In this document: positions 1 through 6,548 of the stretch, one piece after another
Position numbering within the stretch: the stretch's first letter is position 1
Layout: every line of letters begins with the position of its first letter
Assembly: GCA_003520425.1 (NCBI GenBank)
Contig: DOUU01000444.1
Span: 1 to 7,565 of the forward strand
Direction of reading: 5' to 3'
DNA from: Deltaproteobacteria bacterium
GTDB lineage: Bacteria > Myxococcota_A > UBA9160
Length of the DNA: 7,565 nucleotides
Position numbers and translations under genes: made by a program
The notes under the pieces: model-generated
What the model saw: the letters and a program-made list of their open reading frames with translations, nothing else
Told to the model about the DNA's origin: nothing
Database searches by the model: none

Positions 1-32
1 GCCTCGACCTCCTGCGCTACTGCGCGGAGTAA
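1..32 (+). CDS. Possible C-terminal end of an upstream gene (partial)
   Basis: The third reading frame is open from the left edge and ends in TAA at 30-32, giving the tail LDLLRYCAE. It runs in the same direction as the sigma factor gene that follows, after a non-coding gap of about 130 bp. Nine residues are too few to identify a family, and a short open run at a window edge can arise by chance. If it is real, it is the last gene of a unit upstream of the sigma factor. No function is proposed. Confidence 0.3.
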   Translation, partial: LDLLRYCAE

Positions 33-151
33 GCGGCGCACACGAGCGTGAGCAAGCGCTGACATTTCGATGCAGGTCCTCGTCTGCCTGCGCAACCTGT
101 GACGAGGATCACGGCAGCTCCCCTCGATGTCCTGCACTTTGCCGGCAGCTC

Positions 152-161
152 GGAGGGGGGA
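152..161 (+). promoter_or_regulatory. Shine-Dalgarno sequence that decides the sigma factor start
   Basis: A purine-rich GGAGGGGGGA run lies directly before the ATG at 162. The GGAG core is about 6 bases from that ATG, a normal distance. The upstream in-frame GTG at 99 has no such run before it. This favours initiation at 162 and a 239-residue product over the 260-residue alternative. Confidence 0.6.
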
Positions 162-881
162 ATGGAACAGCAGGCACAGGCGCGCGGGGCCCGCGGCGCT
201 CGCCAGCAGCAACTCGTCGCAGAACACCTCCCGCGCGTTCGCGGCATCGTGCAGCGCCTTGGCGCGCGGCTGCCGCCGCACCTCGACCGCGAGGAGCTCG
301 TGCACGGCGGCGTGCTCGGGCTGATCGACGCAGCGCGGCGCTTCGATCCGAAGCTCGGCTGCAGCTTCGCCTCCTACGCGGAGATCCGGATCCGGGGCGC
401 TGTGCTCGACCAGCTGCGCGCGATGGATTGGGTGCCGCGCACGATCCGCGAGCGGCGACGGCACCTGGAAAGCGCAGAGCGCGCCGTCGAAAGACGAGAA
501 GGGCGGCGGGCAGAGCCCGGAGAGGTCGCCGAGGCCCTGGGGCTTGCGCCCGAACGCTTCGAGCGCCTGCGCTGGCTCCTGTTCGAAGCGCCGCTCCACC
601 CTTCCGCCGAACCGTGGGACGAAGCAGCCCACGCCGAGCGTCACGCCCATCAGGCCGACCCGTTTCAGCTCCTCGGGCGCGGGAGGGCGGAGGAGGCCGT
701 GGCCGACGCGCTGGCGCGCCTTCCGTCCCGGGAACGCGCGGTCGTGTCGCTCCTCTACTGGGAGGAACTGAGCCTCGAAGCGGCGGGCAAGACCTTGGGC
801 CTTAGCGAATCGAGGATCCGCGCGCTCCACCTGCGGGCACTCCTGCTCCTGCGGCGCGGGCTGCGCAGGCTGCACGAGTAG
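162..881 (+). CDS. fliA: FliA/WhiG-type alternative sigma factor (sigma-28 group)
   Basis: This encodes a 239-residue sigma-70 family protein of the FliA/WhiG group, which directs RNA polymerase core to flagellar/motility or developmental promoters. Region 2 is clear at about residues 44-95: ELVHGGVLGLIDAARRFDP, then the FliA-type region 2.3/2.4 stretch around SYAEIRIRGAVLDQLRAMDW and VPRTIR, close to the family pattern PRIRGAILDELRALDWVPRS. A divergent region 3 follows (about 97-165), then region 4 with a helix-turn-helix (about 177-236). The length is typical of FliA. An in-frame GTG at 99 would add 21 residues, but ATG 162 has a strong ribosome site and the added residues do not resemble the family. 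No flagellar gene is visible here. The usual Ser-Gln in the region 4 recognition helix is replaced by Arg-Ala, so its promoter set may differ. The family call is firm. The motility role is an inference. Confidence 0.85.
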   Translation: MEQQAQARGARGARQQQLVAEHLPRVRGIVQRLGARLPPHLDREELVHGGVLGLIDAARRFDPKLGCSFASYAEIRIRGAVLDQLRAMDWVPRTIRERRRHLESAERAVERREGRRAEPGEVAEALGLAPERFERLRWLLFEAPLHPSAEPWDEAAHAERHAHQADPFQLLGRGRAEEAVADALARLPSRERAVVSLLYWEELSLEAAGKTLGLSESRIRALHLRALLLLRRGLRRLHE

Positions 882-902
882 CCCGGGCGACAGGCTCCGG
901 GC
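881..902 (+). repeat. GC-rich inverted repeat after the sigma factor stop
   Basis: GCCCGG at 881-886 pairs with CCGGGC at 897-902 across a 10-base loop, beginning at the last base of the sigma factor stop codon. No T tract follows, so it does not meet the pattern of an intrinsic terminator. It could attenuate transcription into the dehydrogenase gene or be chance in GC-rich DNA. Confidence 0.3.
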
Positions 903-938
903 GGCGCGGTAGCGTGGACCGCAAGCCCGGAGGCAGCC

Positions 939-2174
939 ATGGATTTTGCGATCCCCTCGGAGATCCTCGCCACACTCGGTTCGCTCGACGCCTTCATCGA
1001 GACGGAGATTCGCCCGCTCGAGAACGCGAACCGCCAGTACTTCGACCACCGACGCGAGAATGCACGAACCAACTGGGACGCGGACGGAACGCCGCGCAAG
1101 GAGTGGGAGGAGCTCCTCGCCGAGATGCGCAGGCGCGCCGATCGTGCGGGCTTTCTGCGCTGGTCCCTTCCCAAGGAGCTCGGCGGGAGCGGCGGCGGGA
1201 ACCTCGGGATGGCCATCATCCGCGAGCACCTCGCCCACAAGGGGCTGGGCCTGCACAACGATCTGCAGAACGAATCGTCCGTGGTGGGGAACTTCCCGAT
1301 CGTCCAGATGTTCCATGCCTACGCAAAAGGGGAGCAGCGGGCGCTCATCGAACCGATGATCACCGGAGAGGTGCGCGTTGCCTTCGGCCTCACGGAGCCG
1401 GATCACGGGAGCGACGCCACCTGGATGGAGACGCAGGCGGTCCGGGCCGGCCAAGAGTGGGTGATCGACGGCGCGAAGCGCTTCAACAGCGGAATGAATC
1501 ACGCGACCCACGACCTCGTCTTTGCCCGCACCTCGGGCAAGCCCGGGGACGCCAAAGGCATCACGGCCTTCCTCGTGCCGACGGACGCAAAGGGCCTCGA
1601 GATCCCCTACTACCACTGGACCTTCAACATGCCCACGGATCATGCCGAGGTGATCCTGCGAGGCGTTCGCGTGCCGCACTCCGCCGTCGTCCACGAGGTG
1701 GGCGAGGGCCTGCGGCTCGCGCAGCACTTCGTGCACGAGAACCGCATCCGCCAGGCCGCCTCCGGGGTGGGCGTCGCCCAGTACTGCATCGATGAGAGCG
1801 TGAAGTACGCGCGCGAGCGCAAGACCTGGGGGGTTCCCCTCGCGGAGCGCCAGGCCATCCAGTTTCCGCTGGCCGATCTTCACACAGAGGCGGAGCTGGT
1901 GCGAAATCTCGTCTACAAGACCGCCTGGCAGCTCGACCGCCAGGACCAGCTCCACGTCTCCGACCGCGTCTCGATGGCGAACTACCGCGCCAATCTCCTG
2001 GCCTGCAACGCCGCCGACCGCGCGATGCAGGTCCACGGCGGGATCGGATACACACGCGCGAAGCCCTTCGAGCACATCTACCGCCACCACCGCCGCTACC
2101 GCATCACCGAGGGCTCGGAAGAGATCCAGCTGCGGAACGTGGCGGGACACCTGTTCGGGTACATCCGGCGCTAG
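939..2174 (+). CDS. Acyl-CoA dehydrogenase family protein
   Basis: This is a 411-residue FAD-dependent acyl-CoA dehydrogenase, a family that oxidises acyl-CoA to trans-2-enoyl-CoA and passes electrons to electron-transfer flavoprotein in the cytoplasm. The helical N-terminal domain covers about residues 1-145. The middle beta domain opens with the signature FGLTEPDHGSD (149-159) and includes a WVIDGAKRFNSG stretch (174-185). The C-terminal helical domain contains AMQVHGGIGYTR (362-373) and ends with the ITEGSEEIQ stretch. Glu391 there occupies the place of the catalytic base in medium-chain dehydrogenases (Glu in YEGT), so the enzyme looks catalytically competent. The start is well supported: GGAGG at 929-933 lies 5 bases before ATG 939. 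The length is slightly above the family norm. The overall pattern resembles the ACAD10/ACAD11-like and long-chain FadE-like branches, but the substrate cannot be read from sequence. It follows the sigma factor by 57 bp in the same direction and may be cotranscribed. Confidence 0.93.
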   Translation: MDFAIPSEILATLGSLDAFIETEIRPLENANRQYFDHRRENARTNWDADGTPRKEWEELLAEMRRRADRAGFLRWSLPKELGGSGGGNLGMAIIREHLAHKGLGLHNDLQNESSVVGNFPIVQMFHAYAKGEQRALIEPMITGEVRVAFGLTEPDHGSDATWMETQAVRAGQEWVIDGAKRFNSGMNHATHDLVFARTSGKPGDAKGITAFLVPTDAKGLEIPYYHWTFNMPTDHAEVILRGVRVPHSAVVHEVGEGLRLAQHFVHENRIRQAASGVGVAQYCIDESVKYARERKTWGVPLAERQAIQFPLADLHTEAELVRNLVYKTAWQLDRQDQLHVSDRVSMANYRANLLACNAADRAMQVHGGIGYTRAKPFEHIYRHHRRYRITEGSEEIQLRNVAGHLFGYIRR

Positions 2175-2223
2175 GGAGAAGGCGGACCCGACCGCCTCCG
2201 CCCGTCCGCGCTACGCTCGCTCC

Positions 2224-2241
2224 GGCGCCCGAGCGGGCGCC
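2224..2241 (+). repeat. Perfect 8-bp inverted repeat just before a ribosome binding site
   Basis: GGCGCCCG at 2224-2231 and CGGGCGCC at 2234-2241 form a perfect inverted repeat with a 2-base centre. It ends 3 bases before the GGAG (2245-2248) of the next gene. A second, weaker repeat, AGGCGG at 2180-2185 against CCGCCT at 2192-2197, lies nearer the dehydrogenase stop. Neither is followed by T residues, so neither is a standard intrinsic terminator. The position allows an operator, a hairpin masking the ribosome site, or a processing barrier. It may also be a by-product of high GC. Confidence 0.4.
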
Positions 2242-2259
2242 CACGGAGCAGGCACCCCC

Positions 2260-2676
2260 ATGGCCAAGTGGCGAAACGTGACGCGCATTCACAGGGCGGT
2301 GTATCGCTTGAGCGGCGGCCGGCTGGGCGCCCGGCTGGCAGGCATTCCCATGCTGCTCCTCAGCACCGTGGGCCGCAAAAGCGGCCTGCGCCGCACCGTC
2401 CCCCTGGCCTATCTCGCGGACGGCGATGACTTTGTGGTCGTCGCGTCAAACGGGGGGCAAGAGGTGGATCCCGCCTGGTGGCGGAACCTCCAGCAAGACC
2501 CGCAGGCGCAGGTGCAGGTGGGAGCGCAGACCCTTCAGGCAAAGGCCCGGCTCGCGAGCCCGGCGGAGCGCGCGCGCCTTTGGCCTCTCCTCACGCAGGC
2601 GAACCCGGCGTGGGCGGCGTACGAGAAGAACACGAAGCGCCCGATTCCCGTGGTCGTGCTCGGTCGGACCGCCTAG
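2260..2676 (+). CDS. Nitroreductase/deazaflavin-dependent oxidoreductase family protein (DUF385, Ddn-like)
   Basis: This small 138-residue single-domain protein matches the DUF385 family that includes mycobacterial Ddn, the F420H2-dependent quinone and nitroimidazole reductase. The split-barrel core shows the family hallmarks: LLLSTVGRKSGLRRTVPLAY (32-51), with the GRKSG loop that contacts the cofactor phosphates, then ASNGGQEVDPAWWRNL (62-77) and the strand AQVQVGAQ (83-90). The C-terminal region around Tyr121 and VVVLGRT (131-137) is also typical. The length is normal and no signal peptide or membrane segment is seen. ATG 2260 is preceded by GGAG at 2245-2248. Known members reduce quinones, enones or nitro compounds with F420H2, but some homologues bind other ligands, so F420 use is inferred. 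It lies 85 bp after the dehydrogenase and meets the amidohydrolase tail to tail, with shared stop-codon bases. The substrate is unknown. Confidence 0.88.
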   Translation: MAKWRNVTRIHRAVYRLSGGRLGARLAGIPMLLLSTVGRKSGLRRTVPLAYLADGDDFVVVASNGGQEVDPAWWRNLQQDPQAQVQVGAQTLQAKARLASPAERARLWPLLTQANPAWAAYEKNTKRPIPVVVLGRTA

Positions 2677-4391
2677 GGCGCGGGTGCGGGCATGGCTCCC
2701 CGCACGAGCTTGCCCGGCAGCGCGCCGGTCGCCCTCCCGTCCTCGAAGGTCAGCTCCCCGTTGCAGACCGTCGCGCGATAGCCGTCCACCTTCTGGATGA
2801 GGCGGCGCCCCGCCCCGGGCAGGTCGAACACCATCTGCGGGGGATGAATGCGCAGTCTCTCGAAGTCGATCACGTTGAGATCCGCCTTCATCCCCGGCAA
2901 GAGCGCGCCGCGGTCCTGGAAGTCGAAGAGCTGCGCCGTGCGCCGGGTCTGGGCATGGACCACCTGCTCGAGGGGGAGCCTTGCGCCGCGGCGGCGGTCA
3001 CGCGCCCAGTGGGTGAGGAGGAAGGAGGGCATGCTCGCATCGCAGATGAGTCCGCAGTGGGCGCCGCCGTCGGACAATCCCACGACGGCCGTCGGGTGCG
3101 TCAGCATCTCCCGGATCGGCTCGAAGTCCCCGCTCGCGTAGTTGAGCAGGGGAAAGTAGAGAAGCTCGCGTCCCTCCCGCGAGAGCAAGAGGTCCAGAGC
3201 CACCTCCTGGGGAAGGCGTCCCTCGCGCTTGGCCATCGCCGCGACACTCTGCTCGGGCGCCGGTTCGTAGTCCGGCGGGTCCCCGAGCGGAAAGAGCCTG
3301 TGGAACGCACTGGAAACGAAAGCCGCGAGCGCGTTCGGCTGCGGCGACGGCTCTTCGACCAGGCGGCGCCGGCGCTCGGGCTCCCGAAGCGCGCGGACAC
3401 GCTCGACCCGCGGCAGGTGCGCGACCTCACGGTAGGCGGGATGCAGGAGGAAGGGGTGCGCGGTGCTCTCGAGACCGAGCAAAAGCCCTGTCGGTCGCGC
3501 AGCGACCTGGGGCGTCATCCGCCCGCCCTGCGCTGCGGAGCGGGAGGCTTCTGCCAGAAGGCGCCGCCACTGACCCGGGTCAAAATCGTTCTGCAGACAC
3601 GCAAAGGTGACGGGGCGGCCGGTCTCCCGGGAGAGGCGGTGCATCCAGGCCAGCTCGCGAGCCTCCGGCGCGAGATCGCTGGCGAGCTCGAAGACGCCCC
3701 GGCCGAGCTCTCCGAGCACGCGCCCGATGCCAAGCACCTCCTCGTCGCCGGCAAAGGTGCCCGGGACGGGCTCGCCGTCGACGGCCCGGTGCAGAAGTGT
3801 GCGCGAGGTGGAAAAGCCGACGGCGCCTGCGGCGATCGCCTCCCGCACGATCTGCGCCATGGCTGCGACGTCCTCGGGCGTTGCCTTCTCGTTCTTCGCG
3901 CCGCGCTCGCCCATCACGTAGGCACGCACGGCGCCGTGGGGAACCTGCGCCGCCACGTCCAAGGCGCGCGGCATGCGCTCGAGCGCAGCCAGGTACTCGG
4001 GAAAGCTCTCCCACTCCCAGCGGATGCCCTCTGCCAGCGCCGTCCCCGGAATGTCTTCGACGCCTTCCATGAGACCGATCAGCCACTCGTGGCGCTCGGG
4101 CTTGGCCGGTGCGAAGCCGACGCCACAGTTGCCCATCACCACGGTGGTGACGCCGTGCCAACCCGAGGGGGTGAGGTAGGGGTCCCAGGTCACCTGTCCG
4201 TCGTAGTGGGTGTGCACGTCGACCCAGCCCGGCGTGACGAGAAAGCCCCGGGCGTCGAGCTCGCGGCGGCCGCGGGCAAGGTTCCTTCCCACCGCAGCGA
4301 CGCGGCCAGCGTCGATCGCCACGTCGCCTTCGCGCGCAGGGGTTCCGGTGCCGTCGACCACGACACCTCCGCGAATCACAAGCTCATGCAT
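2673..4391 (-). CDS. N-acyl-D-amino-acid deacylase-like amidohydrolase
   Basis: This 572-residue protein belongs to the D-aminoacylase branch of the amidohydrolase superfamily (COG3653-like), whose members cleave N-acyl-D-amino acids with a metal centre. An N-terminal beta-sandwich segment ([12 protein letters not shown], 5-16) leads into a TIM barrel. Metal-site motifs are clear: HTHYDGQ with His60 and His62, GNCG with Cys89, and SDGGAH with Asp441. The 29-residue spacing from His60 to Cys89 equals that of His67 to Cys96 in the Alcaligenes enzyme. The other two ligands known there, His220 and His250, have no evident counterpart, as nearby segments read FELASDL (234-240) and VTFACLQND (261-269). 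The precise reaction is therefore uncertain. The C-terminal part ([16 protein letters not shown], 495-510) is standard for amidohydrolases. I start at ATG 4391, with AAGAGG 10 bases upstream, because the family begins near this point. A GTG at 4415 would add 8 residues without a ribosome site. It is the last gene of a compact minus-strand group. Confidence 0.88.
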   Translation of the reverse strand: MHELVIRGGVVVDGTGTPAREGDVAIDAGRVAAVGRNLARGRRELDARGFLVTPGWVDVHTHYDGQVTWDPYLTPSGWHGVTTVVMGNCGVGFAPAKPERHEWLIGLMEGVEDIPGTALAEGIRWEWESFPEYLAALERMPRALDVAAQVPHGAVRAYVMGERGAKNEKATPEDVAAMAQIVREAIAAGAVGFSTSRTLLHRAVDGEPVPGTFAGDEEVLGIGRVLGELGRGVFELASDLAPEARELAWMHRLSRETGRPVTFACLQNDFDPGQWRRLLAEASRSAAQGGRMTPQVAARPTGLLLGLESTAHPFLLHPAYREVAHLPRVERVRALREPERRRRLVEEPSPQPNALAAFVSSAFHRLFPLGDPPDYEPAPEQSVAAMAKREGRLPQEVALDLLLSREGRELLYFPLLNYASGDFEPIREMLTHPTAVVGLSDGGAHCGLICDASMPSFLLTHWARDRRRGARLPLEQVVHAQTRRTAQLFDFQDRGALLPGMKADLNVIDFERLRIHPPQMVFDLPGAGRRLIQKVDGYRATVCNGELTFEDGRATGALPGKLVRGAMPAPAP

Positions 4392-4425
4392 GGGGGAGGG
4401 ACCTCTTCTTCGCACGGGAGACGGA

Positions 4426-4746
4426 TCAGGGGATACAGCTCGCGACGTAACCTTCGAAGATCCGGTCCAGTGCTTCCATGTCCGCGGAAAGACCCTGGCT
4501 GCACGTGCCGTCGAAGTCCTGACGGATGCCGGGCACGGCCTGTTCGAGGCACTGGCGGACCGCAGCGTGGCGCACGCTCGTATACTCTCCGAACTCCCCG
4601 CTTGCGAGCTTCGCCTGAATCATGCGGTAAAGCGTCTCGGTCTTTTCGGCATCGCCGAGGCGAGACCACTTCGAGCATTCGATCGCGTTGACCGGCATGG
4701 CGCCCAAGACGCCCAGGATCGCCGCCCCGACTGCGCTTCGCAGCAT
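4426..4746 (-). CDS. Small exported four-cysteine protein of unknown function
   Basis: I do not recognise this 106-residue protein. Residues 1-21 look like a Sec signal peptide: a short basic start (MLRS), a hydrophobic core (AVGAAILGVLGAM) and a cleavage site after VNA, giving a mature protein beginning IECSKW. Four cysteines (24, 66, 82 and 104) lie in the mature part and could form two disulfides in the periplasm. The remainder is polar and probably helical (for example 33-49 and 86-100). ATG 4746 is preceded by AGGGAG 6 bases upstream. A longer in-frame start at 4809 would bury the signal peptide behind 21 residues and is disfavoured. The stop lies 34 bp before the amidohydrolase start, and the gene begins 59 bp after the exonuclease III stop, so cotranscription is likely. 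Cys24 is not in a lipobox. The gene is probably real given its signal peptide, ribosome site and spacing. Confidence 0.72.
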   Translation of the reverse strand: MLRSAVGAAILGVLGAMPVNAIECSKWSRLGDAEKTETLYRMIQAKLASGEFGEYTSVRHAAVRQCLEQAVPGIRQDFDGTCSQGLSADMEALDRIFEGYVASCIP

Positions 4747-4773
4747 GCCACGCTCCCTCTCGCCTGCGCCGGG

Positions 4774-4779
4774 ATTGTA
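4774..4779 (-). promoter_or_regulatory. Possible -10 element before the small exported protein gene
   Basis: Read on the minus strand, these bases are TACAAT, one change from the TATAAT consensus. They are among the few AT-rich bases between exonuclease III and the small exported protein gene. Transcription would start about 20 bases before ATG 4746. No acceptable -35 hexamer lies 16-18 bases upstream; the sequence there is a C run. The call is weak. Confidence 0.2.
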
Positions 4780-4805
4780 AACCCGCGGCGGAAGCAGGGG
4801 GGAAA

Positions 4806-5576
4806 TCATTGTGAAAAGGTCGCCAGGACCGGCGCGTGGTCGGAAGGCTGCTTGCCCTTTCGCTCGTTTCGGTCGATCTCCGCGCTTTGGCAGCGCGCGG
4901 CGAGGGGCTCGGTGGCAAAGATGTGATCGATGCGCAGGCCGTTATTCTTCGGGAATCCGAGCATCCGGTAGTCCCACCAGGAGTAGTGGCCGCCCTCGCT
5001 GTGCTGCCTGCGGAAGGTGTCCACGAGGCCAAGGTCCGCGATGCGCGCAAGCGCTGCGCGCGCCTCGGGATGACACAAAACGCTGTCCTTCCACTCCTCG
5101 GGCCGTGCGACGTCGCGATCCTCGGGCGCCACGTTGAAGTCGCCGCACAAGACGGCCGACTCGCTCTTTTCGAGCGTGCGTTCGAGGTAGCGGCGCATGC
5201 GCTCCATCCAGCGCAGCTTGTACGCGAACTTTTCCGACCCCACTTCGCCGCCGTTCGGGAAATAGGCGCAGAACACGCGAATGCCGGCCACCCGCGCGCG
5301 GATCACGCGGGCCTGTGCGTCGTCTTCCCCGTCGCCAAAGCCCCGCTCGATCTCCGTGAGCGGCGCACGAGAGAGAATGGCCACGCCGTTGTAGGTGCGC
5401 TGGCCGTGCACGGCCGCCTGGTACCCGAGCGCCTCGACGGCCGCGCTCGGGAAGACGTCGTTTTCCGCCTTGAGCTCTTGAAGGCACACGAGCTCGGGCT
5501 GCGTGCGCGCGAGCCACGCCAGGAGCCGCGCCTCGCGGGCCCGCACCGAGTTCACGTTCCAGCTGGCCACCTTCAT
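4806..5576 (-). CDS. xth: Exodeoxyribonuclease III (AP endonuclease)
   Basis: This 256-residue enzyme is the ExoIII/APE1-type nuclease of base excision repair, which cuts 5' to abasic sites and degrades 3' ends of double-stranded DNA. All catalytic positions of the family are visible: Asn7 in WNVN, Glu34 in LQELK, Tyr105 in AYFPNG, Asp146 and Asn148 in GDFNVAP, Asp217 in RIDHIF, and Asp246-His247 in SDHAPV. The length is close to the 268 residues of the E. coli enzyme, with no insertion or truncation. The protein begins MKVASWNVNSVRAR, as usual for the family, so ATG 5576 is secure even though no good Shine-Dalgarno sequence precedes it. It is the first gene of the minus-strand group and diverges from the thioesterase gene across 69 bp, which must hold promoters for both unless they lie inside coding sequence. 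Its downstream neighbours have no obvious link to DNA repair. Confidence 0.96.
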   Translation of the reverse strand: MKVASWNVNSVRAREARLLAWLARTQPELVCLQELKAENDVFPSAAVEALGYQAAVHGQRTYNGVAILSRAPLTEIERGFGDGEDDAQARVIRARVAGIRVFCAYFPNGGEVGSEKFAYKLRWMERMRRYLERTLEKSESAVLCGDFNVAPEDRDVARPEEWKDSVLCHPEARAALARIADLGLVDTFRRQHSEGGHYSWWDYRMLGFPKNNGLRIDHIFATEPLAARCQSAEIDRNERKGKQPSDHAPVLATFSQ

Positions 5577-5645
5577 GGGAGGGATAGCTCTAGCCCGAGC
5601 GCTGCCGATTCACCAGGCTCAAGCCGTCTGTGCTACCCGAGAGCC

Positions 5646-6527
5646 ATGGCGCAGAAGGCACTCGACGAGCTGGTCTCGATCCTCGACTTGGAAGAGCTCG
5701 AGGTCAACATCTTTCGCGGGCGAAGCCCCCAGGAGGACCGGCAGCGCGTCTTCGGCGGCCAGGTCGCGGGCCAGGCGCTCGTCGCGGCCGGACGCACGGT
5801 GGAGCAGGGCGTCGTGCATTCCCTCCACGCCTACTTCCTGCGGCCCGGAGATCCCAAGATCCCGATCCTCTACGAGGTCGACCGCATCCGCGACGGCAAG
5901 AGCTTCACCACCCGTCGCGTGGTCGCCATCCAGCACGGCCAGGCCATCTTCCACCTCTCCGCATCGTTCCAGCGCCCCGAGCAGGGCCTCGAGCACCAGA
6001 TCCCGATGCCGCCGACTCCGGACCCGGACGAGCTGCCTGCGGGCAAGGGTCGCTTTGCGAAGGCGCCTCCGGATCTGCCCGAGGAGATGCGCAAGTGGCT
6101 CCAGCGACCGCGGCCGATCGAGATCCGGCCCGTCGAGCCCATCGACTACTTCCATCCCGAGAAGCGGCCCCCTCACCAGCGGGTGTGGATCCGCGCCGAC
6201 GGGAAACTCCCGGACGACCTCATGCTCCACCAGTGCGTCGTGGCGTACGCCTCGGACATGACGCTTCTCGACACCACCATCCTGCCCCACGCGATCTCGT
6301 GGTTCGATCCGCGCTTTCAGATGGCAAGCCTCGACCACGCCATGTGGTTCCACCGGCCCTTCCGTGCAGACGAGTGGCTGCTCTACGCACAGGAGAGTCC
6401 CTCGGCCTCGGGGGCGCGGGGCTTCACGCAGGGACGCCTCTTCTCCCGCGACGGCACGCTTGTGGTCTCCGTCGTGCAAGAGGGCCTAGTCCGGATGCGG
6501 ACTTCGGGGGAAGGCCGGAGCCGCTGA
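5646..6527 (+). CDS. tesB: Acyl-CoA thioesterase II
   Basis: This 293-residue double-hotdog thioesterase hydrolyses acyl-CoA to free fatty acid and CoA in the cytoplasm. The N-terminal hotdog contains FRGRSPQ (23-29), VFGGQVAGQAL (35-45) and HSLHAYFLRPGDP (58-70). The C-terminal hotdog contains HQCVVAYASDMTLLDT (195-210), SLDHAMWFHRPF (228-239) and VVSVVQEGLVR (273-283). The E. coli TesB catalytic residues Asp204, Thr228 and Gln278 fall at Asp204, Ser228 and Gln278 here with identical numbering, so the site is conserved with a Thr-to-Ser change. ATG 5646 is chosen because MAQKALDELVSILDLEELE matches the family N terminus. The open frame extending upstream is antisense to exonuclease III. The purines before the ATG are too close to form a good ribosome site. 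It converges on the HAD gene with a 21-bp gap. It is not adjacent to the acyl-CoA dehydrogenase but fits the same acyl-CoA metabolism. Confidence 0.96.
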   Translation: MAQKALDELVSILDLEELEVNIFRGRSPQEDRQRVFGGQVAGQALVAAGRTVEQGVVHSLHAYFLRPGDPKIPILYEVDRIRDGKSFTTRRVVAIQHGQAIFHLSASFQRPEQGLEHQIPMPPTPDPDELPAGKGRFAKAPPDLPEEMRKWLQRPRPIEIRPVEPIDYFHPEKRPPHQRVWIRADGKLPDDLMLHQCVVAYASDMTLLDTTILPHAISWFDPRFQMASLDHAMWFHRPFRADEWLLYAQESPSASGARGFTQGRLFSRDGTLVVSVVQEGLVRMRTSGEGRSR

Positions 6528-6548
6528 TCGCGGCCTCTCGGGTGCCCG

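Noticed and set aside
112..151. Direct repeat CGGCAGCTC at 112-120 and 143-151 upstream of the sigma factor
   Set aside because: Two 9-base copies 31 bp apart in GC-rich DNA could be chance. No third copy or symmetry supports an operator array.
2478..4691. A 737-codon open frame on the plus strand across the amidohydrolase region
   Set aside because: It is antisense to the amidohydrolase and small exported protein genes, shows no recognisable domain and is rich in Arg, Gly, Ala and Pro, as expected for a mirror frame in GC-rich coding DNA.
4836..5645. A 270-codon in-frame extension upstream of the thioesterase
   Set aside because: It lies almost wholly antisense to exonuclease III. The TesB family begins at ATG 5646, and the extra residues match nothing known to me.
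5577..5645. Promoters in the gap between exonuclease III and the thioesterase
   Set aside because: Candidate hexamers such as TTCACC and TGCTAC on the plus strand, or TTGAGC on the minus strand, do not pair with acceptable partners at 16-18 bp spacing. Promoters are expected here, but I cannot place them.
5619..6479. A 286-codon minus-strand frame opposite the thioesterase
   Set aside because: It is the complement of a firmly identified TesB gene, with no motif and no ribosome site worth noting.
6513..6535. Possible terminator between the thioesterase and HAD genes
   Set aside because: GGCCG at 6513-6517 can pair with CGGCC at 6531-6535, but the stem is short, overlaps the thioesterase stop and has no T tract on either strand.
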